A stretch of DNA of 64,000 nucleotides from Inia geoffrensis (Eukaryota > Chordata > Mammalia > Artiodactyla > Iniidae): the NCBI GenBank assembly GCA_036417435.1, contig CM070913.1:93797373-93861372 (forward strand), given 5' to 3'. A program made the translations under genes and the position numbers. Under the pieces are notes generated by a model that saw only the letters and a list, made by a program, of their open reading frames with translations, did no database searches and was not told where the DNA came from. Within the stretch, counting starts at the first letter, position 1. Every line of letters starts with the position of its first letter. This document shows positions 1 through 25,065 of this stretch, piece by piece.

Positions 1-179
1 ATGTTAGGTGCCACCCCGTGGGCCTGGATCCATGTGGGGCATATACTCGGCCTTCTCAACGGGCGGTTATTCCCCCTGGATCTGAACTCGGTTTGGGCCC
101 ACGGAGCCGCTCCGGAGTAGTGGTCAGGGTTGGCGTGTACTGTGCAATTCGCAATTACAGTAACTAGTTGGACCCCTTC

Positions 180-300
180 TCCCACTTTGCATCCCCATTT
201 CGCAGATGGTGAAACTGAGGGCGGAGCTTACATCGGACAGATGTGGGGGCTCTGTTGTCCTTCCTTCAAGTCCCAGCTCCTCGACCTCGCCGCTCCGTGA
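180..300. repeat. Possible MIR fragment
   Basis: The text around 'catttcgcagatggtgaaac' resembles the MIR core (catttTACAGATGAGGAAACTGAG). It is short and degraded, so the family call is tentative. Confidence 0.3.
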
Positions 301-459
301 CTCAGTTTTCCCCCCTGTAAACTGGGCGTAGGAGCCATCCATATTCGTTGCTGTGAGCGTCGGAGGAGCCGGCCCATACAGCGTTCGGTACAGCTGGCAC
401 CGCGCGCTCTGACCTGGTGACGGGGATGGGACGGCGAACGCTCGAACCCAAGTCCGCGG

Positions 460-1350
460 CCCCGTGCGGGCAGATCTGCGTCTCGGGGCTGGATTAATCG
501 GGCCTGCCCGCGCCCCGCCCCCGCCCCCGCCCTCCCCGCCGCGCTCCCTGGCCGCCGCCTGCGCGCCAGTCAGCAGTGCGACTGCCGCCGCCGTCCCCGC
601 TGCCTGTGGGCCCTTCGCTGCGCCCGACGGCGTCCGGGAGCCCAGTGCGCACCGAGAGCGGCCCGGAGCGCGCCGAGTCGGCGCGGCGGACATGCGTGCC
701 CCGCGCGCCCCCGGCCTGGGTTCCGGCTAGGCAGGGCGCCACGGGAGAGGGGCCACCTCGACGGGCCGTGGCTGGCGGTGGCCCGCGTCCATGCCGCCCA
801 GCTTCGACTCCGTCTCCGGTACGAGGACTAGCGGCGGTCGCCTGCAGAGCGCGCCGGACCCGGGGCGCCCGCGCGGTGAGTGAGCGCTGGTGGCTGCGGG
901 GAGGAACTCGGGACTTTGGGGGCCGGGGTTGAGAGAGCAGCCGCCCCTTCTAGAGGAACGGGGAGCGGGAGAGGCCCCCGGCGCTCTGTTCACTCCGTCT
1001 CTCACGGGAGCCGGGCGCGCGGAGACCCCACGTACCTCCGCCTGCGCCCCTGGGACGCACGTGGCGGCAGACCCGCAGAGAGTCCTGGGCCTCGGCCAGG
1101 GCGCTGGGGGGCCCGCGGCGGAGGCGGGGCAGGGCGCTGGGGGACGCGCGCCTTTGTCTGCGCCCTGGCGCGGGCTCGGCCGCCCGGGTTCCCGGCCGCC
1201 GCCGCGCTCACCTGCCCGGAGTTGGAGCTCTTTGTCTGGGGCGGGGCGCGGCCGGCGGAGTCTGTGCCGCGTGTCTGGGCCGAGGCTGCCCCGTAGGTTG
1301 GGTCCTCGCAAACAAAGCGCGCCTTGACCTCCGCCCGCGGCCGGGATTGC
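460..1350 (+). promoter_or_regulatory. FBRSL1: CpG island, candidate internal FBRSL1 promoter
   Basis: This stretch is very rich in G+C and CpG, with clustered GC boxes (CCGCCCC-type) at about 507-540. It sits about 5 kb upstream of the first recognised FBRSL1 exon and ends shortly after a strong donor at 876. The CpG density and GC boxes are visible; promoter activity is inferred. AUTS2, the paralogue, is known to have internal promoters that make C-terminal isoforms. Confidence 0.5.
640..875 (+). other. FBRSL1: Putative alternative first exon of FBRSL1 (donor at 876)
   Basis: The CpG island contains a near-consensus splice donor, gcgcg|GTGAGTG, at 875/876. The left boundary is not visible. 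ATG at 791 opens a short reading frame (MPPSFDSVSG...) that, spliced to the exon at 5971, ends after 15 more codons in the wrong frame. So this exon would be 5' untranslated with an upstream ORF rather than an in-frame N-terminus. The first ATG in the FBRSL1 frame downstream is at 9095. It could also be unused. Confidence 0.35.
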
Positions 1351-3849
1351 GTATCTCCGGGGAAAGAGTGCTGACCCTGACATTCTCCGTACGGAGCGGG
1401 CCCCTTCCACGGGGACCCTGAACTTGCAGCCCGGGGACCTCCAACCTGCACTTTGGCCCGAAGTGACCCTTTCCTTTCACACCCACACCGGCTCAGTGCC
1501 AGGATTGGAGGGTGCCGGCGCTGCCTGGGTCAAGTCCCAGTGGATAATTCTCGGGAAGTTATTAGCACAGATCTGGTGGTTGCGCTAGGGCTGCCCACCC
1601 GCCTTGGGTCAGCTGGCCGGCTCCAGACCCCTTGTCCTGGAAGGGAAAGAACCGAGGGACCTCGACCTGGGCCAAGTCCCAGCAGGGGTGGCTTTGCGCC
1701 TGTGCTGGGAAGGGCTGGAACCTGAGCCACGGCCCCAGAGGTCCTGGGAGCTAAGGGTGCCTGTGGGTGTTTGTTGAGAGCCTTCTCCAGTGGGCCTGGC
1801 TGTGCCTGGCCCGGTGTCCCGGCCCTTGCCGTGCGGTGGAAGCCTGCCAGGTCCCTGCCCACGACCCCTGTGGGGACTTGGATCCCTCAGCTTCCCTGAG
1901 CAAACTTTAACGTGGGCAGTTAAGTGGCTGTGAGGACCGGACGGACAGGGGACAGTGGCCTTGCCACCTGCCTCCCTCCTTTGCCCGGGCGGCATCCCAG
2001 GGCTCGGCAGGGCCAGGGAAGACGCTCCCCGTCGCCGCTCCTAGCCCCCCTCCACTCCCTCCTCTGCTCTCCTTTCCCTTTCCCAGCGTCTGGGGCGCCA
2101 CCTCCTGGCTCTGGGGCCTTGCAGTGAGCCAGAACTGGCCCGGCTGGGCCTCCCGGGCGGGGCAGCGGCGCCGCGGCGCCGCAGCCTTAACTGCACTTGC
2201 TGCTCTTCCCTCCGCCCCCAGTCTCAGACCGAGGGCGGTCCTGGCCCGCTGGAGCAAACGCACATTCTCACAGCGACGCCTCTACCACGTTCCTTTGCGA
2301 CGCCAGCCTTGGTGGGTCGGGGTGCCCTGCTGTATCAGGTGAGGGCTGGCACACACGCCGACCTGCCGTGGAGTAGCCCCCTCTCCCTCCCAGTGGCCCA
2401 GCGACCACACCCCTGGGAGCTAATGACAGCTTGCAGGCTGAGCTCATTCATTGCACCTGCTGATGGCACCCGATAAGGCACTGGGGTGGGCTGCTTGCAC
2501 GGTCAGCACGACCCCCAGGCCCGGAGGGGCTCTTGGTGCCTCAGGTAATGGACACCTTAAGGGGGCGGCCTCCGGAGAGCGGAGTGGCTGCCCCTGCTCT
2601 GGCCCGTCTCATTTGGGCGGCGCCAGCCCTGCCCACTCATGCCCTTCTCCGGCTGGTGCAGGGCAGCAGGCGAAGAGGATGTAAACCTGCGCCAGTGGGG
2701 GCAGGGCACCCTCAGACTGACGGGGTCTGGGAAGGCCTGTGGGGACTTGGCCGAAGCCACTGGGTCAAGGCCCAGTCAGGCCGGCCGGCCACACCCTTTT
2801 GGGGGCTGGGGGAGAAGCTCACACTGCAGTTTGGGGCAGTGGGAAGGCGCTGGAGTGTTTTCAGTCCAGGGTGACTCGTTCTGGTTTGGTTTTTAAAGAT
2901 ACTCTTGGCTGCTGTATGGAGAATTAATTTGTGAGAGTGTTAACGAGACCAGCTAATTAAGCAGCTGTCACTCGGGCTGTGTGGCCTCAAGTGGGAGTGT
3001 CAACAGGACCCCCTCCTGGGGTCATGGCGAGGGTCCAGTCCCGTTAGGCCTGGAGGTCTTTGGGTGGGAGGAACGGTGACTCATGGGCTTCTGCGGGAGA
3101 ATACAGGGCTCTGGGGGCCCCTGGCCGTAGCTCCCAGCAGAGCTGGGGCCATGCCTGGTGCAGAGTGAGCCGGCGTGAGGTGTCCCCATCCTGGCCCTGA
3201 GCTGTAGGAGGGCCGGCGCTGCTGACTCTGCCGTCCTGACCCCACGGACCCCCAGCTCAGGCGGACCCCTCACTCACCCATCCCCGGCCCCCCACCCCCA
3301 CCCCCGGGGGTCTCCTCGGGCAAGGCCGCGATCCAGGCTGCTCACCACGCAGGAGGCCTCGGGAACACCCTTAGGAAGAGGTACAGCCACAGCCTCCCTG
3401 CAGAGGGCATTCCTGGCCTCAGCTCCCTGCTCCCCTGGGCGGGGGGACCCTCCGCTGGGGACTCCCGCCAGCCTCGCGCCGCTGGTTAGCAGACTCCCCT
3501 CTGGTGCGGGTCCGAGTCCAGCCCGGGGAGCGTGGGCCTGTTTTCAGGCTGCGTTCGCCACCTGTTTTCTTCCCAGTGCGGGGTTTCGGGGCTTGGTTAG
3601 GCAGGAGGCCCCAGCCCAGCACGAGTGTAAGGGGCACAGCGGTCTGTTCACGGTTCGCTCTGCACGTTGCCATCAGCAGGCCTGGAGTGACACGGGCCCG
3701 GGAGCCTCCGTCCGAGCAGCTCCTGCCCTTTCCCACAGACCCGGGCCCTGCCTGTGCTGGGCCTCCCGTGTCCGTCACTGTCTGGGACTCTTGTTTCTGT
3801 TCTGTTCACCTGTCAGTCTGTTCTCACCTCAGTCCCCATCTCATGATTG

Positions 3850-5000
3850 CCTTTCTTGCACCATAATTGACATGCAACAAAATGCGCCTGTTTTGAGTGT
3901 ACAGTTTGGTGTGTTTTGACAAATACATACCACTACATATCCCCCACCAGAGTCCGACAGAGGATGTTTTCATCACCCCCAGAGAGCTCTTTCCAGCTTT
4001 TTTCTTTAAGTTTTTTATTTATCACGGTGAGATACACATAACAAAATTACCATCTTAACCATTTTAAGTGTACAGCTCGGGCCATTAAATACATCCATAT
4101 CGTTGTGCAACCATCACCACCATCCAGCTCCAGAATTTCTTCATCTTGCCAGACTGAAACTCTGTCCCCATCAAACACTACTACCCCCTCCCCTCCCTCA
4201 GCACCCACCAGCCTGCTTTCTGTCTCCATGGGTTTGCCTGCTCTAGGGACTTCATATCGTGGAACCACACAGGATTTGTCCTTTTGTGACTGGCTTACTT
4301 CACTGAGCCTAGTGTCCTCAAGGTCATCCACGTTGCAGCCTATGTTAAAGTTTCCTCCCTTTTTAAGGCTGAATAATATTTCATTGTGTGTATACACCAC
4401 ATTTTGTTTATCCAGCCATCTGTTTATGGACACTTGGGCTGCTTCCACGTTTGTTGTTTTTTGGGGGGGGCGGGGGGGTTAAAATATTTATTTGGCCCCG
4501 CCAGGTCTTAGTTGCGGCACTCGGGATCTTCGTTGCCACATGTGGGATCTTTTTAGTTGAGGCAGGCAGGCTCTTAGTTGCTGGCATGTGGAATCTAGTT
4601 CCCTGACCAGGGGTCGAACCCAAGCCCTCTGCGTTGGGAGCGCGGAGTCTTAGCCACTAGACCACCAGGGAAGTCCCTGCTCCCACGTTTTGGCTACTGT
4701 GAATAATGCTGCTGTGATCGTGGCTGGACAGACACATGTTTGAACTTCTGCTTTCAGTTCTCTGGACACCTGCTCACAAGTGGGATTGCCGCATCATACG
4801 GTAGTTCTGTGATTGATTTTTTGAGGAACCTCCGTACCGTTTTCCACAGCGGCTGCACCGTTTTCCATTCCCACCAGCAACGCACGAGGGTCCCAGTTTC
4901 CCCACGTTGTCCTCGCCAGCCCCGGCTGTTTTCTGTCTTTCTTGATAGTGGCCATCCTGGGGGGAGGCCTCATGCCCTTTGGTACTCAGTCACCCATGCC
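3850..5000 (-). mobile_element. L1 3'-end fragment, antisense, interrupted by a SINE
   Basis: The plus strand shows the reverse of L1 3' sequence: 'gctgaataatatttcattgt', 'ccagccatctgtttatggac' and 'ggctactgtgaataatgctg'. It is interrupted at 4454-4677 by a CHR-type SINE. It lies in the large FBRSL1 intron between the CpG island and exon 5971. Confidence 0.8.
4454..4677 (-). mobile_element. CHR-type SINE inserted in L1, with TSD
   Basis: The reversed element ends ccaccagggaagtccc and carries 'gaccaggggtcgaaccc', the tRNA box B. Target-site duplications gcttccacgttt (left) and gctcccacgttt (right) flank it and lie within L1 sequence. Confidence 0.88.
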
Positions 5001-5039
5001 AACAGCAACCACTATCTGCTTTCTCCCCGAGGAAGTCCA

Positions 5040-5260
5040 CGATGGGGGCATCGGGAGACACTGGAAGCAGAGTAGTGGTGCCCAGGGCGGCGGGAGATGC
5101 GAGGATTGGGGTGATAGCTGAGGGGCGTGTGGTTTCTCTTTGGGCTGAAAATGTTCTAAAACCAGTTGAGGTGATGGTTGCTCACAGCTGTGTGCCTCCA
5201 GTGGGCGTGTTGTGTGGTATGTGAATCATATCTCCGCGAAAGTGTTTGAAAACAACACCA
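5040..5260 (+). mobile_element. Degraded L1 3'-UTR fragment
   Basis: The text gtgatggttgctcacagctgt and gtatgtgaatcatatctc resembles the typical L1 3' tail (gatgattgcacaac... gtgaatttcacctcaat). It is diverged. The rest of the intron from 901 to 5970 shows no coding exon to me. Confidence 0.5.
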
Positions 5261-5970
5261 GCTAGGGAGAAAAGGTCTGCTCGGAACAGCCTTACGGGCT
5301 TGCGGCTGTGAGCCCGCGGGTGGGCCACACCCTCATCCTCCCCGTCCTTCCCAAGGCCCTGCACACACAGGCGCGTCTCCCCAGGAGGGGAGAGGCCGAG
5401 CGGCCCAGGGGCCCGTCGGAAACTGCCACGTTGCCTCCTGAAGTGGGTTGACCCCACTCCACCTGGATACTCAGTGCATCGTGGTGGTCGGGGTCCCCAG
5501 ACCTGTGACGCAGCATGTCTGGGGCGTGGCGGGTGCTGGCCTGCAGCCTGGGGCGGGGGGCGGGGGCGTCCCAACTCTGCTCCCCGTGCCCTGCGCCTCC
5601 TCCAGCGCCGGGCCCAGCGGAGGTTCCTGGTGCCGGCTCGCGGGTTGGCGCCCCGATTCCCAAGTCCTAGCTCCCCACCCAGCAGGGCCACGCTGAGCCC
5701 CTGCATCCCTGCTGAGTGGGGCGTCCTTGGTTCCCTGATCACAGGCCGAATGACCTGTGTCCGAGTACTTGCAGCTGGGTCTGGGCGTGGTCACCCTCCT
5801 CCATGGGGGCTGTGGGCACAGAAGGATGTATTCTGCCAGGCTGGGCGGCCCTTGTGTGTGCAGAACTTGCCCAGACCTGTTTGCTGGGTGCCGGGGGCAG
5901 GGGGTGAGGGCCAGGTTCACCCCAGCGCTGTAGGTCTCTCTGGCCTCTGACCCTCCTCTCTTTCTTCCAG

Positions 5971-19096
<13,126 letters not shown>

Positions 19097-19760
19097 TGGC
19101 CGCAGGGCTGCGCCTGACGCGCGTGCGGAGGCCCCTGCACGAACGAACGTACTGCTGTCGACTAACCTAAACGTCTGTTTCTAGAACTTAAGCACAGTTC
19201 CATCGGCCCTGGGGCGACGCTCGCTCTTCCACTCGCAGCCTGCGGAGTCGGGGGTGTCATACACAGCTTTTCTGGGGGTGATCTTTTGTTTTCCGAGCTT
19301 GAGATGAGGCTACTGGAAAACAAATTCAAGTTCGTACCTTTTTTCCCACAGGTGAGACGCGTTTTTAACAGATTTGTAGTTTTTTCAGCTTTGTGCTCTT
19401 TCGACGTTTAAATGAAACAAAAAGATTTTTGCTTTTTAACTTTTAGTTTGCTTTTGCGATTTAATGGCCTCAGAGCCCCAGGGTTTTTTTTGTCTTATTT
19501 ATGGAGAAGAAAACGGTCATTTTGTCCAGCGCACTGTGAGGTCCCCACTCAGGCCCGGCCCTGGCCCTCCCTTGGTACTTGGAACCGAAGTGACAGATAT
19601 ATATTGAGATAACTAATAATGTACAAAACTTTATTTGCCTTATTATGCAGAAGTGTAGAAGGATTTCTTTTTTGGTTTGTTTTTTAAAAAAAAAAAAACT
19701 GTAAATAATCTGTTAATATAAATATATGATGTTATTAAATTCTTAACCTAGGTAGACTTT
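19097..19760 (+). other. FBRSL1: FBRSL1 3' UTR
   Basis: Untranslated sequence after the TAG. It is AT-rich, with long T and A runs, and runs to an ATTAAA hexamer at 19734. The exact cleavage site is not visible and more distal sites are possible. Confidence 0.65.
19734..19739 (+). terminator. FBRSL1: ATTAAA poly(A) signal candidate for FBRSL1
   Basis: ATTAAA lies about 640 nt after the stop codon in an AT-rich tail. It is the best visible signal. An AATAAA also occurs at 21418. Confidence 0.5.
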
Positions 19761-22289
19761 ATATAAACGGTTTCTAGAAACTCCTCTGGTTATCTGTTTA
19801 ACGTGGTCACAGAAACCCACCCGCTGTCAGTTGGAAATGCCCTCAGACGTTTAACTGCAGCACCGTCCTTCAACTATGCAAGCGCTCAGGGCGGCCGGGC
19901 CGCCGGGGGGACCACGGAGCGGCCCTGGGACGTGTGTGTGCACCTTGTGCTGACTGTGCAGTGTCCTCGGGATCCACCCCAGACAAGTAGGGTTTGGGAG
20001 GTGAAAAGGCTAAAGGCACAAAAGAAATAACTTCTCTTCTCACGGAGGACATCAGCAGACGTTTGTCTCGTGTTTTCCACCGGCCAAGGCCTTGGCATGA
20101 TTTCCTTTTTGGTTTCAGTCTTGCTTTCATAACCCCGTGAATGTCGCCATGCCCTGTCAGCGTACCTTGTTTCCTGGCATCCACACCTGTGTCCTCGGCG
20201 TTTGAGCCTTGGTTCGGCCACATCTGGAGCTGTTTGCTTTATTCAGTTCTATATCTTCAACCCTGTGTTTCCACTGTAGACTCCGGTTATTTTAAACATT
20301 CTGTTCTCACATCAACCAATGAAGGTAAATACAGCCTTGATTTTGGATGGACAGGTGGTTGAGTGTTTTGTGGGGTTTTGTGACAGCTGGGGGTCGCGCA
20401 GCCACCCTCAGTTCCTTCCCGCACCCTGGCTGCTACCACCACCAGGGCTGCCCGGTGGAGCGCCATCCTCAAAGTCGCCGACCTCACCTCGCCCTGCTCC
20501 CCCAGGCCATTCCGTTCCCCCAGGCCGTTAAGGCTCTTCCCTCTGACCTTTGCCTGGCACCTCCAGCTTGGCCTTCAACTCTGCTTTGGTCACCTGGTCC
20601 CCACCCTGTCATCTGCCACATCACCCCTGTATGGAACTAGTCCACTGGGTTGGTCTTCTCTGTGCACTGGCTGTCGGGGTGCACATCCTGGGCGGGGAGG
20701 GCCTTGCCCCCCGCTGCCCCAGCAGAGCAGGTGGCAGCTGTTGGAGAGGGGAGAGCTCAGGAGGGAGGGGAGCAGGGGCACAGCTGGCTGCCTCCACCCG
20801 CTGGAGGAGAAGGGCGAGGGGGCGCCTGCCCTGTAGTGGGGACCGCAGCTACTTGAGCACTGGGCCCTTACTCCTGCCCTGGCCGTGGTTTAGAAATGGG
20901 TCCCTGGCACGGTACCCCAAGTGGATTGGCCTCCTTGGGTGAGCAGCCAGGGCCTAAGCAGGGCCTCTGAGCCCATGACGGTCCCCATGGAGGGTTGGGG
21001 GTGCCCTTCATCCCCAGGGACAAGCTCCTGGTCACCGTTGCGCCCTGGAGCACCAGCCAGAGGCTTCTCCAAAGGGGTTTGGTTCCCGGGGACCAGCGCC
21101 ACCGGGCCGCAGTGCCTTCCTCTTGCACATCTTGGTTTTCCCTGGTCTCAGTTGTAGCCTACACAGCAGAGCTTCAGGGCAGCCCGTCACCAAGTTCTCC
21201 TGTGATGGACTGGGGAGGCTCATGGCCACGCCCACCCTGGGCTGCCCCCCCACCCCGCTGCAGGGTCCCTGCGGGGCAGGCAGCGAGAAGCAGAGGCCCA
21301 GCCGGCCGGCACCCAGGGCTCTGGGACCCCACCCACAGGTGTAGTTGCAGGGTGGGTGCAATCTAGGGTCTGCCCTTGACCAAGATCACTTGGGAGTCCA
21401 GGGATATCACGTGAAGGAATAAAATATTTGAGTTAGAGCCAAAGGACCCAGTCTGCACTGAGCCATAGGGACCAGGGGAGTAGGCCTGTGTTGCTTGCCT
21501 TTTCCCAGACAAGGGCCCCTAGCAGCATGTCACCTGCAGGGTAGCGCTGGTATCTGCCCTGGGGCAGGCCATCCCTGAGGGACATCCTTCTCAAGGGATC
21601 GTGTTCTCTAATGGAGTGTCATGCAGAAGGGCATGATTTTTGATGGAGCAAAATCAGTAATGGAATTTGCCCACTGTGGGGCGCCCTTCGTGCTGGCACA
21701 TCACCCAACAACGGCCGTAGTCTATGAAAGTGGCCCATAGGGACCGTTGTCTGTAAGGCAGCACCAACCTCCAGGGACCCACAGCCCACGCTGGAGTGCC
21801 ACCCCCTAGGAAGCGTCTGTGAAGTTAAATGATTGTCAAAATTTTTCAGTAAAAGGGTTAAAAGATAGAATTTATAGTTTATAAAATCCCCTAGAAGGTA
21901 AAACAAGAAGACAGTGAGTTGAAAATGCGAGAAAAGGTGAACGACACCTTTCCAAGATGTCCATCATCCAACTAATAGAATTGGGGTGGGGGTGGGGGGT
22001 GGCGCGGAGAAAGCTAAGTGCAGTGGGACATTTTAAAGGAGCGATTTTAAAACATCCTGGCCAAATACCAGTCAAGAAGAAGACGTATCAGACACGCAAG
22101 GATTCAGACACCCATTCATTCCCTGCGTCTCTTCTTTGCAAGCCACTGGAAGAAATATTCCAGTAAAATAAGGGTGTGAACCAAGTGAAAGAGAAAGAGA
22201 GGGGCCCAGGAGGACGCCCTCCTGACCCAGGAAGGAGGCGGGAAGGCTTGGGGGAGGCAGTGAACACAGAGTTTGCTGCTGTTCTTGCA

Positions 22290-22510
22290 GACAGTTTCTC
22301 TATGTGAACTTTAGGGTTAGCTTGTCAAATTTTGTTAGTTTTTTCCTGTCACTCTTATATTGGGATAGCATTGGATGTACAGACAAGTTTGGGGGGAATT
22401 GACACTTTTACAATGTTGATCCTTCCTGATCCATCACAGGACTCTCACTAATGTATTTAAGTTTCCTTTTCTGTCTCTTGGTAAAGGTTTGAATTCTCTT
22501 CAGCTGTCTC
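22290..22510 (-). mobile_element. L1 fragment, antisense
   Basis: The text 'ttagggttagcttgtcaaat', 'ttgatccttcctgatccatc' and 'aatgtatttaagtttccttt' is reversed L1 ORF2/3'-UTR sequence. It directly precedes the 35-bp tandem repeat. Confidence 0.7.
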
Positions 22511-22526
22511 GCAGCTTCTCGTGTGT

Positions 22527-22631
22527 ACGCTTGCGGTAAAGCTGCGTGTCGCGCCGGTTTGACGCTTGCGGTAAAGCTGCGTGTCGCGCCGGTTTGACGC
22601 TTGCGGTAAAGCTGCGTGTCGCGCTGGTCAT
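22527..22631 (+). repeat. 35-bp minisatellite, 3 copies
   Basis: The unit begins acgcttgcggtaaagctgcg, with starts at 22527, 22562 and 22597. Copies 1 and 2 are essentially identical and copy 3 diverges at its end (gcgctggtca). There are no spacers. It is GC-rich and abuts AT-rich L1 sequence. Confidence 0.92.
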
Positions 22632-23490
22632 TACGACGGTGCAGAGTAGCTCCTGGTTCGCGTGTGTGCCGTGGGTCTGTCTCGCTTCCTGTGGCGTCGG
22701 TGCTGCTTGCCGAGCACCCCGCAGCCTCCAAGTGCACAGGAGGGCCGTACCACTGGCCCCCGTGTGTGGACGGAGCCGTGGGACTCGCCCTGGTCATCGT
22801 CACCCGTGGAAGGGCTTATGAGCTGCTTCTGAGCGGGGACGCTCGATCGCTGGTGTGGCGTCCCCGAGGGCCTCAGCAACCAGGACTGTTCCCAAGCGGG
22901 CTGCTCTGTGGGGCTCGTGGTGGGAACGCACAGAGCAGAGCCCTGAGACGTGGGGCTGTTCATCATGGCAACACAACCGGACCTCTCCTGACCGAGGTAC
23001 TGACCAAACCTCCTACCAGTTCCAACGGCCTTTCTGTTGGTTCTCTCACTTTCCAGGTAGACTGGGAGGTCGTCTTCAGGCAAGAACAGTCTGGCTGTCC
23101 TCCGGCATCTTCTCGCTGTCCCCTCGTGCCACCCCAGGGCTGGCACTTACGTGCTGTGTGTATATAGTGGGTAGTTTGATGTTCAGTCACCAGGTTTTCT
23201 TCTTTGTTAGCTCACTTTTTAAAATTTTTAAATCAGACACAGGTGTTCAGTATCTGTTAGCTGGCCGTGTGGGTTTTCTCTTTGAGTCGGATAACGTCAC
23301 ACATGGCACAAACAGCTGTCCTGACGCTGAACCGCCTTTGTGCTTTACGCACTCAAGTTCTTGTGAAATGGCCAAGTCTGACCAAGCAAACCCCGTGCTC
23401 TTCTGCATGACCATCGCTGCCTTGAGCCAGGCACTCAATTTTAAAATGGTTTTGTGAGTTGCACACTTGACCGCTTTAACCCAACAGGTC

Positions 23491-23760
23491 TTTTTTTTTT
23501 TTGGCTGCGTTGGGTCTTTGTTGCGGTACGCGGGCTTCTCATTGCGGTGGCTTCTCTTGTTGCGGAGCATGGGCTCTAGGCGCCCAGGCTTCAGTAGTTG
23601 TGGTGTGGGGGCTCCGTAGTTGTGGCTCGTGGGCTCAGTAGTTGTGGCGCACGGGCTTAGTTGCTCCGCAGCATGTGGGATCTTCCCGGACAGAGGCTCA
23701 AACCCGTGTCCCCTGCATTGGTAGGCGGGTTCTTAACCACTGCGCCACCAGGGAAGTCCC
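23491..23760 (-). mobile_element. CHR-type SINE
   Basis: A T run (reversed poly-A tail) and ggctgcgttgggtctttgtt are at the left, and gcgccaccagggaagtccc is at the right end. Imperfect target duplications caacaggtcttt and caacagctcttt flank it. Confidence 0.9.
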
Positions 23761-24879
23761 TCAACAGCTCTTTGGTGACCAGATTTTATTCTGCTTCTCC
23801 AAGTCCTGAGGAGGAAGTTGAGACTTAGTTTCCTGTGCCTCCGTGGCTGTTTAACGCGTTGCCTGGCAACCTTGCCGACATCTTTCTGAGGATGTCGCGT
23901 TCATCTGTGACCACATCTGTCCCCCAAGGAGGTCCCGGTGAGCCTGCCCCTGGCCAGGCAGGGGCACTGACCGTTTCTGATTTTAGAAGGTAACCAGTCT
24001 CTTCAGCATTACTACCTGGTTTTAGAGACAGTCTGGGCAGTTTTTATCTCCCTGGGAATGGGTCTGCTCTCAGGAATACGGGTGCATCAAGCGAATGGGT
24101 CCACACAGCACACTTCTTCCAGTTTTTAAAACTGTCTTTCCTCGGAGATTCTGTTGTGTTTCACGTTCCTCGGGCTCACCGGTGTCTCCTCTTCCGTCAG
24201 TCAAACTTTGGGTCTTCCCTGCCTCCCGTGCCCCTCACGCCCGCAGGACGCAGCGCCCCCGCCCTCCTCCCCAGCAAACCTCCCAGCTCTCGGGGCTCCC
24301 TGCCCGCGGGTCCTGCAGGGCCCACGCCGCCCCGAGGCTCCAGCCGCCGGCGCTCGCCGCGTCGGTACCACAAAGCGCCCACTTTCTCTCCAGCCACGTT
24401 ACTGTAGCCACAAAGCGCTTCCAGGGGCGTGCTTGCACTCAGCCCGCGGCACCTCGGGGATTAGCCACCTAGAGACTTAATCCGAAACCCTACCCAGGGA
24501 GCCGACACCTCTTGTCACTTCTCATCAGAATTTTGGGGGAGACCACGCGGAGTAAGTGTCTCCAGTGACGGCCACTTGTCCCGAGCGTGAAGCTCCCCTC
24601 CCCTGACTGTCCCCCCATCGTGGCCCCGCGTCCCGGGGAATTACCGATAGTTTCGTGACCCACCGGGCTTTAAGCCAGAGCTTCTTAGCGCGGGAAGAGG
24701 CCGCGCTGAGCAGTGACCGCCAGGCACAGCCTGCAGCAGGGAGGTGGCTTCATCCCTTACCACGTGGATAGAGGGACGGCGCCGACCGCTCACAGGCGGG
24801 GCGGCCACGGGCCGCGGGTTCGGCCTTTCTCGGCGCTGGAAGCCTGCCAAAGTGTCAGGGGTCTGAGGGGGCAGTTTCC

Positions 24880-25065
24880 GTTTGGGGAGATGAGAATTTG
24901 TGGAGATGGTGGTGAACGGTCGCTCACTGCAAATGTACTGAATGCCCCTGGACTGTGCGCTTAAAATGGCTGAGAGGGAAATTCTTACGTCGTGTGTATT
25001 TTACCACAGCTTTTCAGAAATTGCATTCCATGACTACAGAATAAAAAGGTTGGGGGAAGAAAAAA
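24880..25065 (+). mobile_element. L1 3'-end fragment
   Basis: The text aatgtactgaatgcccctgga, cttaaaatggctgagaggga and gtgtattttaccacagct matches the common L1 3' tail. Confidence 0.65.

Noticed and set aside
124..693. 189-codon minus-strand ORF
   Set aside because: Low-complexity CpG-island and repeat sequence; no domain or splice support.
22527..22631. CRISPR-like direct repeats
   Set aside because: The 35-bp units are contiguous with no spacers and the genome is mammalian.
22616..23457. Overlapping plus-strand ORFs in the intergenic region
   Set aside because: No domain, no splice logic, and partly tandem-repeat derived.
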